The position numbers were made by a program, and so were the translations under genes. From positions 372,001-436,000 of the forward strand of contig FMBT01000307.1 in assembly GCA_900095095.1 (NCBI GenBank): a stretch of 64,000 bases of DNA, in the 5' to 3' direction. The DNA comes from Fragilariopsis cylindrus CCMP1102. Lineage: Eukaryota; Bacillariophyta; Bacillariophyceae; Bacillariales; Bacillariaceae. This document shows positions 37,570-51,000 of the stretch, in pieces. Under the pieces are notes generated by a model. The model worked only from the letters and a program-made list of their open reading frames with translations, was not told where the DNA came from and did no database searches. Positions within the stretch are counted from its first letter, which is position 1. Each line of letters starts with the position of its first letter.

Positions 37570-37901
37570 TCATATTGATATTATTCTCAGCAAATACAGG
37601 TAAATAGTTGGGTTGATGCCCACATCAATCAGCTGTTGGTATAATTCATCATCTACATGATCTACCATGGTTGCTTTTTTGATGACTTCATACACAGTTG
37701 TCATCATAAACAGTAGTTGTTGCAAGGATCCACCATTGCATTCAAATCATTATTGTGCACAATATCATGATTTAGTACATTGCTCATATCAATACTTGTC
37801 TTCTCCTCTTGAAGTGACCCATTGCTGCACTTTACTTGTATATAGTGTGCCTTCTTTGATTTGCTTGTAATGGCCATGTCTTCCTCACTCGTCTGGTACA
37901 T
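37570..37901 (-). pseudogene. possible coding relic, two frames in succession
   Basis: Read on the minus strand, an ATG at 37901 opens MYQTSEEDMAITSKSKK... to a TGA near 37704, where an overlapping frame one base back continues MMTTVYEVIKKATMVDHVDD... to a stop at 37570. The two halves (about 110 residues together) have ordinary codon use and no repeats. I do not recognise the family. It may be a relic of a mobile element or of a gene. Confidence 0.25.
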
Positions 37902-38451
37902 TTAATTATTATTGTACTCGTGAAATAAGACACTACTGATAACTACCGCTATATTCAAGTCATCACAAAAGTTAGATAATATTTTCCTCCTCAACGGATA
38001 TTTAAATATTTTAGAAGTTCGCTCACCATTTTCAATCTTTCTCGATGCACCCGAACTACCAACAACACACAGCAACACAACACAGCGACTCATCGAATTA
38101 GCCCCATAGCCATAGCCAAATAGAAAGTAATAAAGTAAGTTGGCATATCTGTAACCAAACTTGTACATGTTGAATGAAGCAATCTTTCATCGTCTGAATT
38201 TTGTTTAATTTCAATACTAGATAAAGCACTCTAGATTGGAAATTGGAAACGATTTGAACAAATCCAATCGACAGACGAGGCAGACGCATACTTTATGATG
38301 TAGCACTATACAGTATTATTAGTACTATCACCAGAAGTAATTTTTATCTGTGTTGGTTTGCTTGCTCACAAATTATTGTTCGTTTTCTTTCTGACCCGAA
38401 AGGTTACCATTGCATCATTAATACTAATTACATCATTTACAAATATCGACC

Positions 38452-40022
38452 ATGACTCGAAATGGATATGCCGGAAGTGATGGTCGTTCCATTCTAGTTC
38501 TTTACAAAATTATTAATTCTGAATCGGACGGAGCTGATAGTTTCTACAACTGCTTTCATATGGCTCATGGGTCAGGTCCAACCTTAAATTCTATCAAACA
38601 GTAAGTCCATTACATGCTCTCGTGTTCTTTTTTCTTTGTTCCATTTTGTGTCGTGAAAATAAAACTTTTACTCAAAATCAATATGCTGTGAATATATTGT
38701 ATATGTTTCTGCTATTAAGTCACTGTGTCGCAGCACACTCATTGAGTCATCTTGGACCGGAAGGGTATCATTGGAGAGTTTTAATTGAAGATAAATCGAG
38801 TGCAACAGGTACGCAAAAAACCTTTTCATGGTGGGATATACAAGATGGTAATGCGAAGCTACCCGTGAAAGAAACATCGCAATATGAGTTACGAAAACTT
38901 CTGTTCCCATCGAGACCAACCGCTAGCAGTGCCGATTCTGCCACAAAAGCCGCGAAAGGGGCTTTTAAAATGATGGGAAAGGCCATGGCCAGTGCCATCG
39001 GAGACGAAGGTGGTGTAGAGAATCAAGGGCCACCAGTTTCCGTGATGGTTGTCAAACTATTGGATTTAGTAAAGATTCACGACAAATATAGTGGAGGAGG
39101 AGGGCTTGCACATCATGCTCCGAGTCAGCCTCGACCTCGTCGTGCTGTAGTATCAGCACCTAAAAGTCGACCCGCTGCTTCGCAACCATCTCGTGTCAAC
39201 AATACACATCCTCGACCCCCTGCAGCAAGACAGGCTGCTCCCCAACCACAACGAACTGTTCATTCTGCTAATAAATCTACAAGTAATGGTGGCAATTTGA
39301 TGGACTTTGGAGATACTCCTGCCAGTAGGGTCATGCATCATGCAGCCTCGGCGCCTTCGGTCGCTAACCCTAACGAAACTAGAGCACAAAGATTGAAACG
39401 AGAAAAGGAAACAAAAATGAAGACAAGTAATCGGGTTTGGGACGATATTGACCAGCGGTGGATAGAGGTTGATCCTAAGATTGGTCGTACTGGCGGAGGA
39501 GTCGCAGGAAGGAATACCAATCCGGGTGCTCCACCTGCTGCCAAAAAAAATAGTGTAGGAATTAAGCTGGATATGTCCAATGCAGCAGGAAAGAGTGCTT
39601 CTGTACAAAAAGCTATGAACGATCGTGTAAATGAAATGGAAACAAGTCGACAAAAGGCCGTGGCGGAAGTGAAACAACGGGAAGTGGACAAAAAGCGAAA
39701 AGAAGACGAAGAGGATCTTATACGATTGCAACTAGAGCCAAAAATCAAAGCTTGGTCCGAAGAACATGGGAAGAAGAAGCAGCTGCAGGCCCTTTTGGCT
39801 AATCTTCACACGATATTATGGAAGGGTACGAAATGGAAAGAGATCAACATTGGTGATATTCTTCAACCGTCAAAGTGTAAGAAGTTTTATTTCAAGGCAA
39901 CCTTGGTAGTTCATCCGGACAAGACGCACGATCTTCCCGCAGAACAAAGATTTCTCGCCAAACGAATTTTCGATGCCTTATCGCAAGCAAAGACAATTTG
40001 GGATGAATCTCTAGGGAAGTGA
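38452..40022 (+). CDS. auxilin-like J-domain protein
   Basis: Two exons (38452-38600, 38720-40022) give 483 residues; the acceptor at 38719 is the one that keeps phase. The N-terminal ~110 residues form a folded-looking region (GYAGSDGRSILVLYKIIN... GPEGYHWRVLIEDKS) that I cannot assign. The middle is long, Pro/Ser/Ala/Gln-rich and basic. The C-terminus is an auxilin/GAK-type J domain: LANLHTILWKGTKWKEIN, a Lys-rich helix, then VVHPDKTHDLPAEQRF with the essential His-Pro-Asp, and a final FDALSQAKTIWDES. Auxilins recruit Hsc70 to strip clathrin from vesicles. Clathrin-binding motifs in the middle part are not obvious. Confidence 0.82.
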
Positions 40023-40307
40023 TGAACTTATTGTCCAGCAGTTCTCCCGCTCTCCCCTTTTCTACTACCGAATAAATTAAATTCACATGTAAATATACTG
40101 CTAGTTTTAACTTTTCATGGCTATTAGTATGGTTTTCCGATACTTTTAAACTTAATTCATTAAGATCAACGAATAAATCTTTTCCGATATGGCTATAAAT
40201 GATTTCACTACTTGTATAAGAACGGACTACCAATTAAGTTGCCCAACAACCAAAGCTTTCGGAACTACCGAATATGTATATATATATATATATATATTCA
40301 AATGTGG
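40023..40307. other. convergent spacer with AT run
   Basis: Between the 3' ends of the auxilin-like and SNF2 genes. A (TA)n run lies at 40274-40298. No gene. Confidence 0.5.
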
Positions 40308-43300
40308 CTAAATGATTTCGCAATCACTATCGTTTTCGCCGTTGCATTTTGCTTTCTTAAGAACAGACTTTAAAATATCATTCTTCTCTTTTCTAGATGA
40401 AGACGAATCCATTATAGCAGCATTCATCTTTGCTTTCTTTTCTTGCATCTTATAAATGTCCTCGTCTACTGTATTCAAGGCAATGAGCTTGTATACAGTT
40501 ACTGGTCGTTTTTGCCCAATCCGATGGCATCGGTCTTCAGCTTGTAGGTCGTTAAATGGATTGAAATCAAGATCATGAAGAATACAAACATCGGCTGAGG
40601 TAAGATTAATGCCTAAACCACAAGCCTTCGTCGATAATAAGAACACATCGTAGGATCTGTCAGTATTGAATCGATCGATCAGCCTTTGGCGATCATCTGA
40701 GGTTGTGCTCCCGTCCATTCGCTGAAACTTAAGTTTCAAGTAGTCCATTAAACACCCAAGCAAGTCAAGACATGATGTCCATGACGAAAAAATCAAGATA
40801 CGATGATCATCTGAGATTAGACCGGGTAGCAATTTACGAAGACTTTCGAACTTGGCAGAACAAAATAGATCTCCTTCATCTAAAACATAACGACCAAGAT
40901 CACCCCTTCGGTGTTCGTTTTCTCCAATCAAATCTAAAGCTGTAAGATGAATGTTGAAATCGTTCCACTGGTCGATTTCTTCACCCACTCTTTGTTTTGT
41001 TGATCCCTCCCCTTTGAATGCACCATACTTGTGGAAATAGTTTGTCAAATGTTCAATTTCACTCCCAGATTTCCAACGGTTTCTTAAAAGGAGAGGATGG
41101 TGTGCACATTTCCTTAGGTTCGTAAATAAATTCTCCCCAAGTGTATGATTGATTTTTGTATCACTCTTATTTAAGTGGTCTGAAATAATAGATTGATAGA
41201 TATCTCGAGTTCCACTACATAATTCGACAAATACAGTTTTTCTTTCTTTCTTGGGGAGAAGTTGAGCAATGACTTCGTCTTTCTTTCGGCGTAAAACGAA
41301 GGGAGCAAATAATTGTTTGAGTTTCTTATATGCTGTTTGTTCATCTCCATTCTCAATATTATCATCAACAAAATGTTTCAACATTTGTTCTGTATAGTTG
41401 TCCTGGTCATCGAAGGACTTCCCGGCTGACGAAAAGAGAGGCATAATAAACGAAAGCATGTTCAACAGCTCTTGCGGATTATTCTGCACTGGAGTTCCAG
41501 TCAGAAGTAGTCTATGCTCAGATTTAACCTTGTCTAGCATTTTGTAACGAATGGATTTGGCATTCTTTAGGTTGTGAGCTTCGTCGATAACTCTTTTGGG
41601 AATGGATAAAATGAGAGTAGAAGAAATAAAATAAAACAGGAGAGTTAGAGCTGCGAAACACCCAAACACGTGACTTTTGTATTAAGAATTAAGCCTATGA
41701 TTATATCCAAGGAACACACTTACAAATAATCGTATTTGAAACTGCTCAGGAATTTTCGATCTGGAGAGTTTTCCTTCTGAAAGTAAGAAACTGGTGCAAC
41801 AATAACGTCAAGTTGATTTTGAGGACTCATTTTATGGTTATAATTTTTGGGAAGATGTTCCCTCAGATTTTCCTTCAGTTCTTCTCTTTCTTTTTGCGAT
41901 CCATGATACTTGAATACTGACATCTCTGGACAGAATTTTTCGAACTCTCTGATCCAATTTGGTAGAGTAGACACTGGCACAACAATCAAATGTGGTAGGG
42001 ATCGGTTTACTTCGGATTTAGTATCATTATCAGTATCAGTATCGGTATTATAACCTTCGATTGTCGACGGTATTTTAACCATGCTAAAAAAGCGATAGTT
42101 TGGACAGTTTTTCCCTGAAATGCAAAGTTAAAGGCAAATGTTAGACGTGCTCATATGATAGATTGATCCCACCAGTGTTATGTAATTTATATATAGTAAT
42201 ACCTACCAAACCCATCTCATCCGCTAAGACTCCGTTGACATTCTTGGTACCTTTTTGAGTTTCACAAGTCATGCCGTTAAGTAATCTCATCCAATTGACA
42301 CCAATTAGTTGATATTTACTTAGGGTAACATCTGGGCATGCCTTGCACATTTCAGAGTTACTGATCCACTTGTGATCGGATTTGTCAGATCCGAATTCTC
42401 CTCCATCTAGATTACCCAAGAAATAGCTCCATCCACAATAATCCCCTGTACTGAGTTAGATGAACCATCTTTATTGTTACTAAACCATCCGCTCATCGCA
42501 CGAACGACGTGACTACTGAGTTGTTCGGCAGTCCGGAGAACATTAGTTGCCGTCTCCTTCTCGTGATCAAAGTATTCATCACCTTGATCTTCATCTTCCT
42601 CATCCGACGACGATTCGTTAAGCATAGCCTCGACATCCATTTGTTCCTTTTCATCTAACCTCATTTTCCTACTATCTTTTAAGGAGTTTTTCATGCTACA
42701 TTGACATCCTCCTCGTTAAAATCACCATCACCATCACCATCGACATGCGACATCTCATCTTCGTCCGATGAAAGGTTGATAGTAACGCGGGTTTTCGCCT
42801 TGTTCTTCACATTCATTTTCGATATCTTTACTTCAGTCGCCGTCTCTTATCATTATTGGAAGGTTCAGGCGTATCTTCTAAAGAATTGATAAGTTCGTCG
42901 TCACTACCACTGTCTCCTTCATTGTCCAGTACAGTCGTTTCTTGCGTTTTCTGTTGAAAATATTTTGACTTCCCATCCGTACCAGTAGCTCGAGGCTTGT
43001 TGCTGGTACTAAGATTCTTGTTGTTCTCTTCATCAGATGAAAAGACTTCCTCTAACTGTTTGTTATCTTTGGATTTGGAGCGGTTTGGAGTCGTACATAT
43101 AGGTAATTTTGACTTTTTTAATGCTGGTGGTTTCAACCGCATTAAAGAATCAGCAGATTTTTTCCGCTTTTTCTTGTCGGCATTCATGGATACAGTGGCT
43201 GTGGATTTCAAAGAGGGATTGCATCGACTCTTCGCTGCGTTGGCATTCTTTTTCAGCAACTTGGAAGGAGCACTTCGACGAACCTTGCCAGGTAAAAGAA

Positions 43301-43804
43301 ATGACTCTTCGTTATCGTCATCATCTGACGACGAAGAATCAATAGACAATACGTCGTTTTTGCCACTTTCCGTCTTTCCGCGACGAGCAGCTCGGCCACG
43401 TCTTGAAGAAGTGGTTGTGGTCGTGTCAATAACTTCGACGTCGTTATTATCACTATGATCCTCTTCGTCGTCGTCATGAAGGACAATATCCTCTTCGTCG
43501 TCGTCGTCATCATCGTCTTCCTCCATTTCGCTATTAAAGGAGCCTTCACTCTCTTCTACTAGTTCCTCCTCATCCTCGTCATCGACAATGAATTCATCGT
43601 CAGAATCGTCGTCATCGTTATACGAAATTTTCTTCCGGCGACGGGATCTAGCGGTAGCAGCAGCGTCTGAGTTCATTTTGGCAGTCGTTGGATTCTTTTT
43701 GTTCCTCTTTGTTTCTTTTCTTCTAGTGCCTGTCGAGCATCCTTAGCAATCTGCTGATCATCCTTGCCGCGTTTTTTGGTGGTAAACCAATCAGAGCTAC
43801 TCAT
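40308..43804 (-). CDS. SNF2 ATPase of the Fun30/SMARCAD1 type, five frame breaks in the N-terminal half
   Basis: Exons 43804-42207, 42114-41724 and 41592-40308 give about 1092 residues once breaks near 43690, 42832, 42697, 42418 and 42088 are allowed for. The N-terminus begins MSSSDWFTTKKRGKDDQQIA and is then acidic and Ser-rich. The helicase core is complete: SKYQLIGVNWM, NGVLADEMGLGKTVQTIAF, LIVVPVSTLPNWIREF, the DEAH box VIDEAHNLKN, LLLTGTPVQNN, and in lobe 2 ILIFSSWTSCLDLL, FLLSTKACGLGINL and AEDRCHRIGQKRPV. The segment HDLDFNPFNDLQAEDR is closest to SMARCAD1/Fun30 (HD.D.NP.ND.QAEDR). The lobe-2 exon is intact; each break needs one extra base. Either decay of the 5' half or missing bases in the sequence. 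Confidence 0.75.
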
Positions 43805-44245
43805 CCTTTTTATTTCACCTGGTAAGAGTCCGAATAATAAACCAATGCAAATCAGAAGTTAGACAACGAAAGCAACAAATTTGAAAAGCAACGAGGAAGT
43901 TAGTAATAGAGAATACAGTAGAGAATTTAGAATACTGTACAGCGTAATAATATCAAATACGGAGAGACTGGCAATGCTGAATTCAGGCGTGTCAGCGTCT
44001 TTTTAAAGTGCGCCCCAATTTTGCGCGCCTTAACACTGCTGACGGTTAGACGTGCGCTATTAAAATTGTAACGTTTCACGGTACAGTACTTTTATTTTTA
44101 TTTTTAATGTAGTTTGACGTACTATCGCTCTTTATTCATGTACTAGTAGTACTTTTAGAACTTGCTACCACGATGCATCATTTCATCATTTTACTATTCA
44201 ATAACCTACCGGTATCTATCCTCGAAACGATCTCATAAAAGTTGT
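43805..44245. promoter_or_regulatory. divergent spacer between SNF2 and the unknown basic-protein gene
   Basis: About 440 bp between two genes transcribed away from each other, so it should contain both promoters. An ACTGTACAG word near 43935 and a GGTACAGTAC word near 44080 flank a GC-richer stretch (GCGCGCC-like) at about 44010-44060. No gene. Confidence 0.35.
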
Positions 44246-46124
44246 ATGTATCTTGTTAGTTCATCTTCAATGCCAAATAGCATTAGATCTACACGTACCA
44301 GGAGTACACCAGCGCCCGTCGTTGCGGTATGTGGTGGAGATGGAGATGGATGGAAAAGAACAAAGAAAATAGGACGAGATGATGAAGAAATCGATAGAGA
44401 TCGCAAAATTGCTATCGCTAAACAAAGAAAAGCACGGAACATTGTTGTCGACGAGACATCGTCGCTGATAAAACGGAATACTGATTTAAATCCAACTGAA
44501 CAACGCCGTGCTAAAAAAAAAAGTGTTCGCACAGCGGCAACTATTTCCGAAAGATAAATCACGTAGGTCTTCTTCATCGAATAATGCAATTAGTACTAGT
44601 AGTACTGTCAATAAAAATGGGGATAGTAGAAGAAAAAGAAAATTTCCCCTTTGTATAGGAGACAAACACGACACGGTTACACCTAAAAAACGTTCCGTTG
44701 CATCATACGTTAACACTACATTCAAAAAAAAGAACAACAAATGGGAGGAGAAACGTGGTCGAGTAGGAAAAAATATAGTAACACCTGGAAAACCCGATTA
44801 TTATTCGTCCGATGATACTATCACAAGTAGAAATCACAACAACATTCACCGCCGTAGTCGACGAAAAAGCACTATATTGTTCTCGGGGGATTTTCAAAAA
44901 TCTGCAAAATATCTATACGAAACAACACAAAGGAGGAGATTCACACCTGACAGTAAAATGAAAGAAAGAGAACAAGATAAGCAGAAAACAATGAGAGAGG
45001 TAGCACCTATACAGACGGAAAACAATCTTCTTACCACCAGGGAGACCGATCACTTGTCAGTATTAGTACCACCGGTGTCTATCGACGAATCATGCAAATT
45101 ACAACCCCTGTCTAACAATCAACAACTAGTTCCGATGTTTGAACCACAATCACAAACAAAACCAAATTCTACCATTAATTGGTTAGACACGAAAATAACT
45201 GGTAAAAGCAGCGATGATAATGACTATGGGAATAATAATAAACATCTTCCCGTTCGCTGTCATCGTCGCCATTCTTTCGTGCGGGAACTTTTGTTAGGGA
45301 CAAATAGCAGTAGTAGTACGAACGAGATACAATCGCCAATTGAACAAAATGACCAGAAAGTCGTTACTGCAAGCATTGTCGATACGAAAACTGATCAAGA
45401 AAAATTTCAATTATCATCGGTGATGGTGTCAGATCCAATATTCGTGTATTCAAGTAAGAGACGACAATACCCTTGTAATATTGTCGACAACAAAGATTAC
45501 AATAGGCAACAAACTACGGCAAGCTCGATCTTTTCAAATTCCAAATACTCCCCATCAAAGACGCAGCTTCATCTAGGAACTCAGCGGGTGTATACAGGAA
45601 AACAATTAAATGAAACCGAGAATGCGAAAGAGGTAGAGCAAGGAAAACACGATTATTGCAAGACAAATCTACCTGACGACGACGACGACGTCCGCACCGA
45701 GAATCAATCCTTATCATCTTCTGTAATGTTATCTCTCCCTAGAAATGCTTCTTTTTCTCCTCCTTTTGCAATAATGGGTAGCATTAATGGCGATGGCGAT
45801 GATGATGCCACTAATTGTACTGAGGAATGTCCACATCAACAAACGAATCAAAATGTTACTACTGAGAAAGCAGTGGTCGAAGAAGTACGTAGGAATGATG
45901 TTGATCCGCTGGCAGATATCGCATATTGGCAAAAGATGACTGAAAAAGAAGAATCCCGGGGGAAAACAGTAAAAACTGGAGACTTTTCGATTCGCCACGC
46001 TCTTGCTAGTATTGTTCTGGCAAAAAATACAAATGAAAAGAGAGCCAAGAACGACAATTATCACGATGATTGTGGTTTTCTTTGGCTACCATCTATTCTG
46101 GAAGGAGGGACGGAAATCCTATAG
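44246..46124 (+). CDS. unknown basic, low-complexity protein; two frames meeting at an A10 tract
   Basis: An ATG at 44246 (or 44270) opens a Lys/Arg-rich frame to a TAA at 44555-44557. A second, 1.6-kb frame continues from the poly-A run at 44513-44522 (exactly ten A) to 46124. Read through the A10 with one A fewer (or two more), the protein is continuous: EQRRAKKK then VFAQRQLFPKDKS. The combined protein is about 625 residues, rich in Ser, Asn, Lys and Arg, with few hydrophobic segments; the best-ordered part is near the C-terminus (DPLADIAYWQKMTEKEE, then FSIRHALASIVLAKN). I do not recognise a family. A nuclear location is plausible from basic clusters such as SRRKRKF, but that is only inference. 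Confidence 0.5.
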
Positions 46125-48058
46125 ATGTGGAAGATTTAGACTCGTTATGGTGTCCGAACACCTTGAAAAGTTATTCTTCGCTATTCTGCTTTCTGCTAGA
46201 GTTGCACTTCCTGTTGCTCAATTTGTTCTATTGAAGTTTTCAAAACTAGAATTTTGAAGTGGTAAAACAAAAATATCTTTCTAAACAGCTTTGCGAGTTT
46301 AATTAAGTTTTTAGCTTTCAGAATGATGACAAAAATGCACAAATATTCCACAATGAATATATATTGATTGCTGATTAGAAATTACCAGTACATCTCATAT
46401 AAATGAAATAATGTTCAAAACAATTGAAAGTCTTTTATTTTAACTCTCTATCATAGTGCTTTTTGTTTTAGTTCACTGGTAGCTTTTATTTCCTGCAAAG
46501 GAACTTGCCTACTTGTTTTTCTAATCTATTGCAATTACAATGCAAAACAGAATGTTGTTACCTTCTCGGCAGAAAATCAAATTGTACAAAATTGATTAGT
46601 GACCAACCTAATAGGCTCAATCGCAATATCATCATCAGAACTTCATAGAGAATAAAAATGTCATTTTTAAAAAGCCAGCAATTATAGTGTGCACATTACA
46701 AGCAAAACAACCAGAACATAAGTGACCAAGCCTGTTATTTGACTTTTCTACTAGAGTGCACCCTTTTACTTCTTCACTCCACCAATGGAACAATATACCA
46801 TCTATCAATTGCATTACCACAAAGAACAAATCAGCATTATCACTGCTATAATGGAATATCCAACTTACCTAACCTGCTTCATTGCTGACTAGCAAATGAT
46901 GCAGTTTGATACCTTACTGACCTATGAACTCAGATGTTTTTGTGTATCCAAATGAGAGACTCTTCTTTCTGTAATGGCAACCATTTTCCTAGGTGTCTCT
47001 ACTGTTTGTACAGGACCATCTTCTGTTTCATAGGTTGAAAAATTTCTAGCAGAATATATAGATAATCAAATCCCCTTCATAGCGCAAATTCATGAATGCA
47101 CACGCAAAAAATAGAGTGGCGATTGAGATAGGGATTTACCTCACACCCTAAACCATGCATCGTGACTTGTTAGCAGCTTGTTGTAGGGGTAAGACATGAG
47201 TCACTAGTGAATGAGCACTAGTACGAGTGGAAAAGGAAAGGACTGACCAAGGACAGACCATACATACCACCACTTATGAGCAACTAAGCTCACACTTCTA
47301 ATAAACACTATTTACATACGTTAATAGCTTAGAATTCAGTCTAGTGAACTTAGGTAGCTAGACACATTTACAGGTTATGAGAACATTATAGCAATCAGAA
47401 GCAACTGTACCATCGGTATCATATAACTTACTATCGGATCGGACTCTGAAAGCAATCAAATGACCACTACTATCATCATTGGAACGTGTTACCAATCCTG
47501 ATGCAAACTTTGATCGTGACACTCCTATATTATCTACTATGGTTAAATCACCACCACCATCATATCGTCTAATGATAGTAAATTACAACAACAACCATGT
47601 TCGAAAAAAAATCTCGCGCTTTACTTAAATCCCCGCGTGAACACGTGTGGAACGTAGCCGAAGCAAGTTTGAACATCGGTATGGTATCTGACAAACCTAT
47701 GATCATATCATAAGATCCAAGTTAGGCATGTGCAAACCTCCCCTAAATGCTAATAACGCCGATTTTTTAAACACGAAATTGCTTTTTCTTTTCTTCACAT
47801 CACACGAGCCTCCACATCACATACAGTACGGTAACTTTACTGTACACATGATCCGAGCTGGTAATAAGACAATAGCAACACACAACACAACATACAGCTG
47901 TCGTTAATTCCAAATCTTTACCACATTTCAGTGTTTGTCTAATAGTCAACCCTGATCGAGGTGGAACATAGATATACGCAGCTCGACATCAATCAATACA
48001 AGCAGTTCCGACAGTCCTTCCCAGCAGCTAGGCATTTGCCCTTAACCATTTATTAAAA
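46125..48058. other. long spacer upstream of the XRN1-type gene
   Basis: About 1.9 kb with no supported gene. It contains one copy of a dispersed ~35-nt repeat at 47187-47214 (second copy at 56478-56503), and an ACAGTACGG...ACTGTAC pair near 47823-47845 about 220 bp before the XRN1 start. Confidence 0.45.
47187..47214 (+). repeat. dispersed repeat copy A (GGTAAGACATGAGTCACTAG...)
   Basis: Matches 56478-56503 at most positions, in the same orientation, including GTAAGACAYGAGTYACTAG and GTGAATGA. The copy here contains a perfect TGAGTCA. Confidence 0.5.
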
Positions 48059-51000
48059 ATGGGAGTTCCAAAGGTACGTTAAATGCTATTCTGCTATTTC
48101 ATGTTTTTGTACTCCACTAGTTATAGTAGGCGTTCGTATATAAATAGTCTCTTCACTAACGCATCGAATTACGCATGCATTTGCTACTGATATCATAATC
48201 AACAATAATCGATTCTATCGAAATACTGTCGACATACACATACAATCTAGTTTTACCGATGGATCAGTGAAAGGTACACGAAGATAAATGAGATCGTTTC
48301 CGATTCCGCTCTCCTTCCTGAGTTTGACCATCTGTACCTCGATATGAATGGGATTATCCACGGCTGTACGCATCCCAGTCATATGGATATATCTGATGTC
48401 ATATCGGAACGAGACATGATGTTGGGTATTATGCACTATCTCGATCGGATTATTACGCAAATTGTGAAGCCACGTGTTTCGGTGTATATGGCAATTGATG
48501 GTGTAGCCCCCCGAGCTAAACTTAACCAGCAGCGATCTCGTCGTTTTCGATCAGCTAAGGATATGGCAGAGGCAACAAAGGATTTGCCCAAGGAAAGGGA
48601 CGAGTCGGGGAATATAATGAAACCAGATCTATTTGATTCGAATTGTATCACTCCTGGAACTGAATTTATGGCACGAGTGTCGGAAACTATTAAATACTTC
48701 ATCAGAAAGAAAATCAAGGAAGATCCTATTTGGCGAGATTTGAAAATAATATTTAGTGGCCACGAGCTTCCTGGAGAGGGTGAGCACAAAATTATGGAAC
48801 ACATAAGAATGATGAGAAATGAACCGGGATATCAACCAAACACTCGTCATTGTATTTATGGACAAGATGCTGATCTCATCATGCTCGGTTTGGTCACGCA
48901 TGAACCTCACTTCACCATTCTTCGTGAAGTCGTTGATTTCGGTGGTGGATTTTCGAACAAGAACGCGCTGAAGGTCGTCAAAAAATATACCAAGGAGTCC
49001 GACTTTCAACTTTTGCATCTATCTGTTTTGCGTGAATACTTATATCTAGAATTTTGTAAAGACGCTACACCTGGAACATTGGATCTCGAACGGACTATTG
49101 ATGATTTTGTTTTCATGACTTTCTTGGTTGGGTACGTAATATCATTCATTCCCCTGTATATATGTGGTTATTTTTCTTCTTTTTCTTTCAATAGGCCAAC
49201 TGACATATCTCTCTAAAACTATATGAACTACATTTTATTCTAATGAAAATCCCCGCAGAAATGACTTCTTACCTCATCTAAGCACACTTGACATTGGAGA
49301 AGGGGCGTTTGACCTCTTGTTTGAATTGTACAAGAATCAACGTGCTAGTTGGGGAGAAGGACAGTACTTGACGGAAAGTGGTAACATTACGGATCCGTTG
49401 CGACTGGAAACTTTCCTGGCTGCTATAGGAAGCGTCGAAACGGAAACTTTGGAAAATCGCGAAAAAAATGATGCAGAATACGTTAAAAAACAGCGTAAAT
49501 GGAACAAACGCGATGGCTTGGCAGGTGGACCTTCTGATGCAGAATTAAAATCGACCGAACAATCGAAGCAAAATGATTACTTAACTATGATTCAAGTTGT
49601 CATGGAAAAGCAGAATGATTCAACTTTTGTAGATGGATGGACTCCTGTCCAACCAGGTGAAAAGGATTTCAAAGGCCGATATTACTACGAAAAATTGAAA
49701 CTAACCCCTTTAGATGTGACGGAGCATCATGCATTACGTCAAGCTTACATTGAAGGTCTAATGTGGTGCCTAGCATACTACTATCGTGGTTGCATATCGT
49801 GGGGATGGTTTTTCCCTTACCATTATGGACCGATGTTGAGCGATCTACGCAATTTGCCAGAAATGTTTAAGAAGATCCATTTCAGTGTTGGCATCCCCAT
49901 CTTTCCCTTTCAACAACTTATGTCCTGTCTTCCGCCAGCATCCTCGTCCCTAGTTCCCGAGCCCTATCGTTATTTGATGACATCGCCTGATTCTCCAATC
50001 ATTCATTTCTATCCTGGAGATTTCGAGGTTGACATGAATGGAAAAAAGAATCCATGGGAAGGTGTCAACTTGCTCCCGTTCATTGAAATCAATCTTCTAT
50101 TGGACACCATTAAAAAATACGCACCCGATGACAAGCTAACGAAAGTCGAAAAGCTTCGCAATCGAGTGGGAGAAATATTTTGCTATACTTTTGATCTTAC
50201 AGCCAATAATACACTTGAGGCACCTCACAAGGGTATCGGGCTAACTGATATCGTTAAATGCCATTCCCGGTGTACTATCTTGCCACAATACGATGCTGAC
50301 GGAGTTTCCTTCAAACCAGAATTGGTTCCTGGGACGCAAATTCCATATCCTGGCTTTCCGTCACTCAATGTCTTGCCCATCGAAGAAGCAGAACTTTTGC
50401 CGATTGGAGTGAAACTTTTTGGTTTTCCATCCAAGTATCATACGATGGTACTGAAACTTCACGAAATGCCCGACATGCCTCCTGTTGAAACATTAGCGGA
50501 TAATCTTTTGAATAGATCACTCTTCATTAATTGGCCTATGATGCACGAAGCTAGAGTCACTGCAATTTCGGACGAAAGGGTAGAGATATACATGTTCAAA
50601 GGAAAGAAAAAAGTAAAGGTCTGGAATAAATCGGAGCAAGATCGGTGGGCGAATGAATCTGGAGAGATGGCACAGAATTATCTAGGTGGCATCAATGTTC
50701 CTGGTTTGGGTGGAATTCAAATCGGTGATGTGAAAATTCGGTTGCGGCTGTTGCCGTTGCAGGGGATGAAAACAAACCAATTAAACGGGTCGACGGAGAA
50801 ACTTTTCGGAAAGGAGGAAGCTGAGGTACCTTTGCAATTGGCCTTGTGGCAAGCACCGGCGCCTGATCCACGTTTTGAAGAACGTGGTCCAATGACTCTT
50901 GAAGAACGCTTTCACGTCGACTGTAACGTTGTTCTGACGAAAGGAAAATATAGGGGCTGTGTTGGTCAAGTTATTGGAATTGCTGACGGTGAGAAGGTTG

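Larger units (their letters stand above)
36612..38451. other. long AT-rich spacer with simple repeats and a possible coding relic
   Basis: About 1.8 kb. It has a TTATA pentanucleotide tandem at 37047-37087 and an AT run at 37130-37157. Minus-strand 37570-37901 reads like broken coding sequence and is listed separately. No other gene is supported. Confidence 0.4.

Noticed and set aside
45729-46064. Minus-strand frames opposite the unknown basic-protein gene
   Set aside because: They are antisense shadows of Asn/Ser/Asp-rich codons; the plus strand has the longer, continuous coding pattern.
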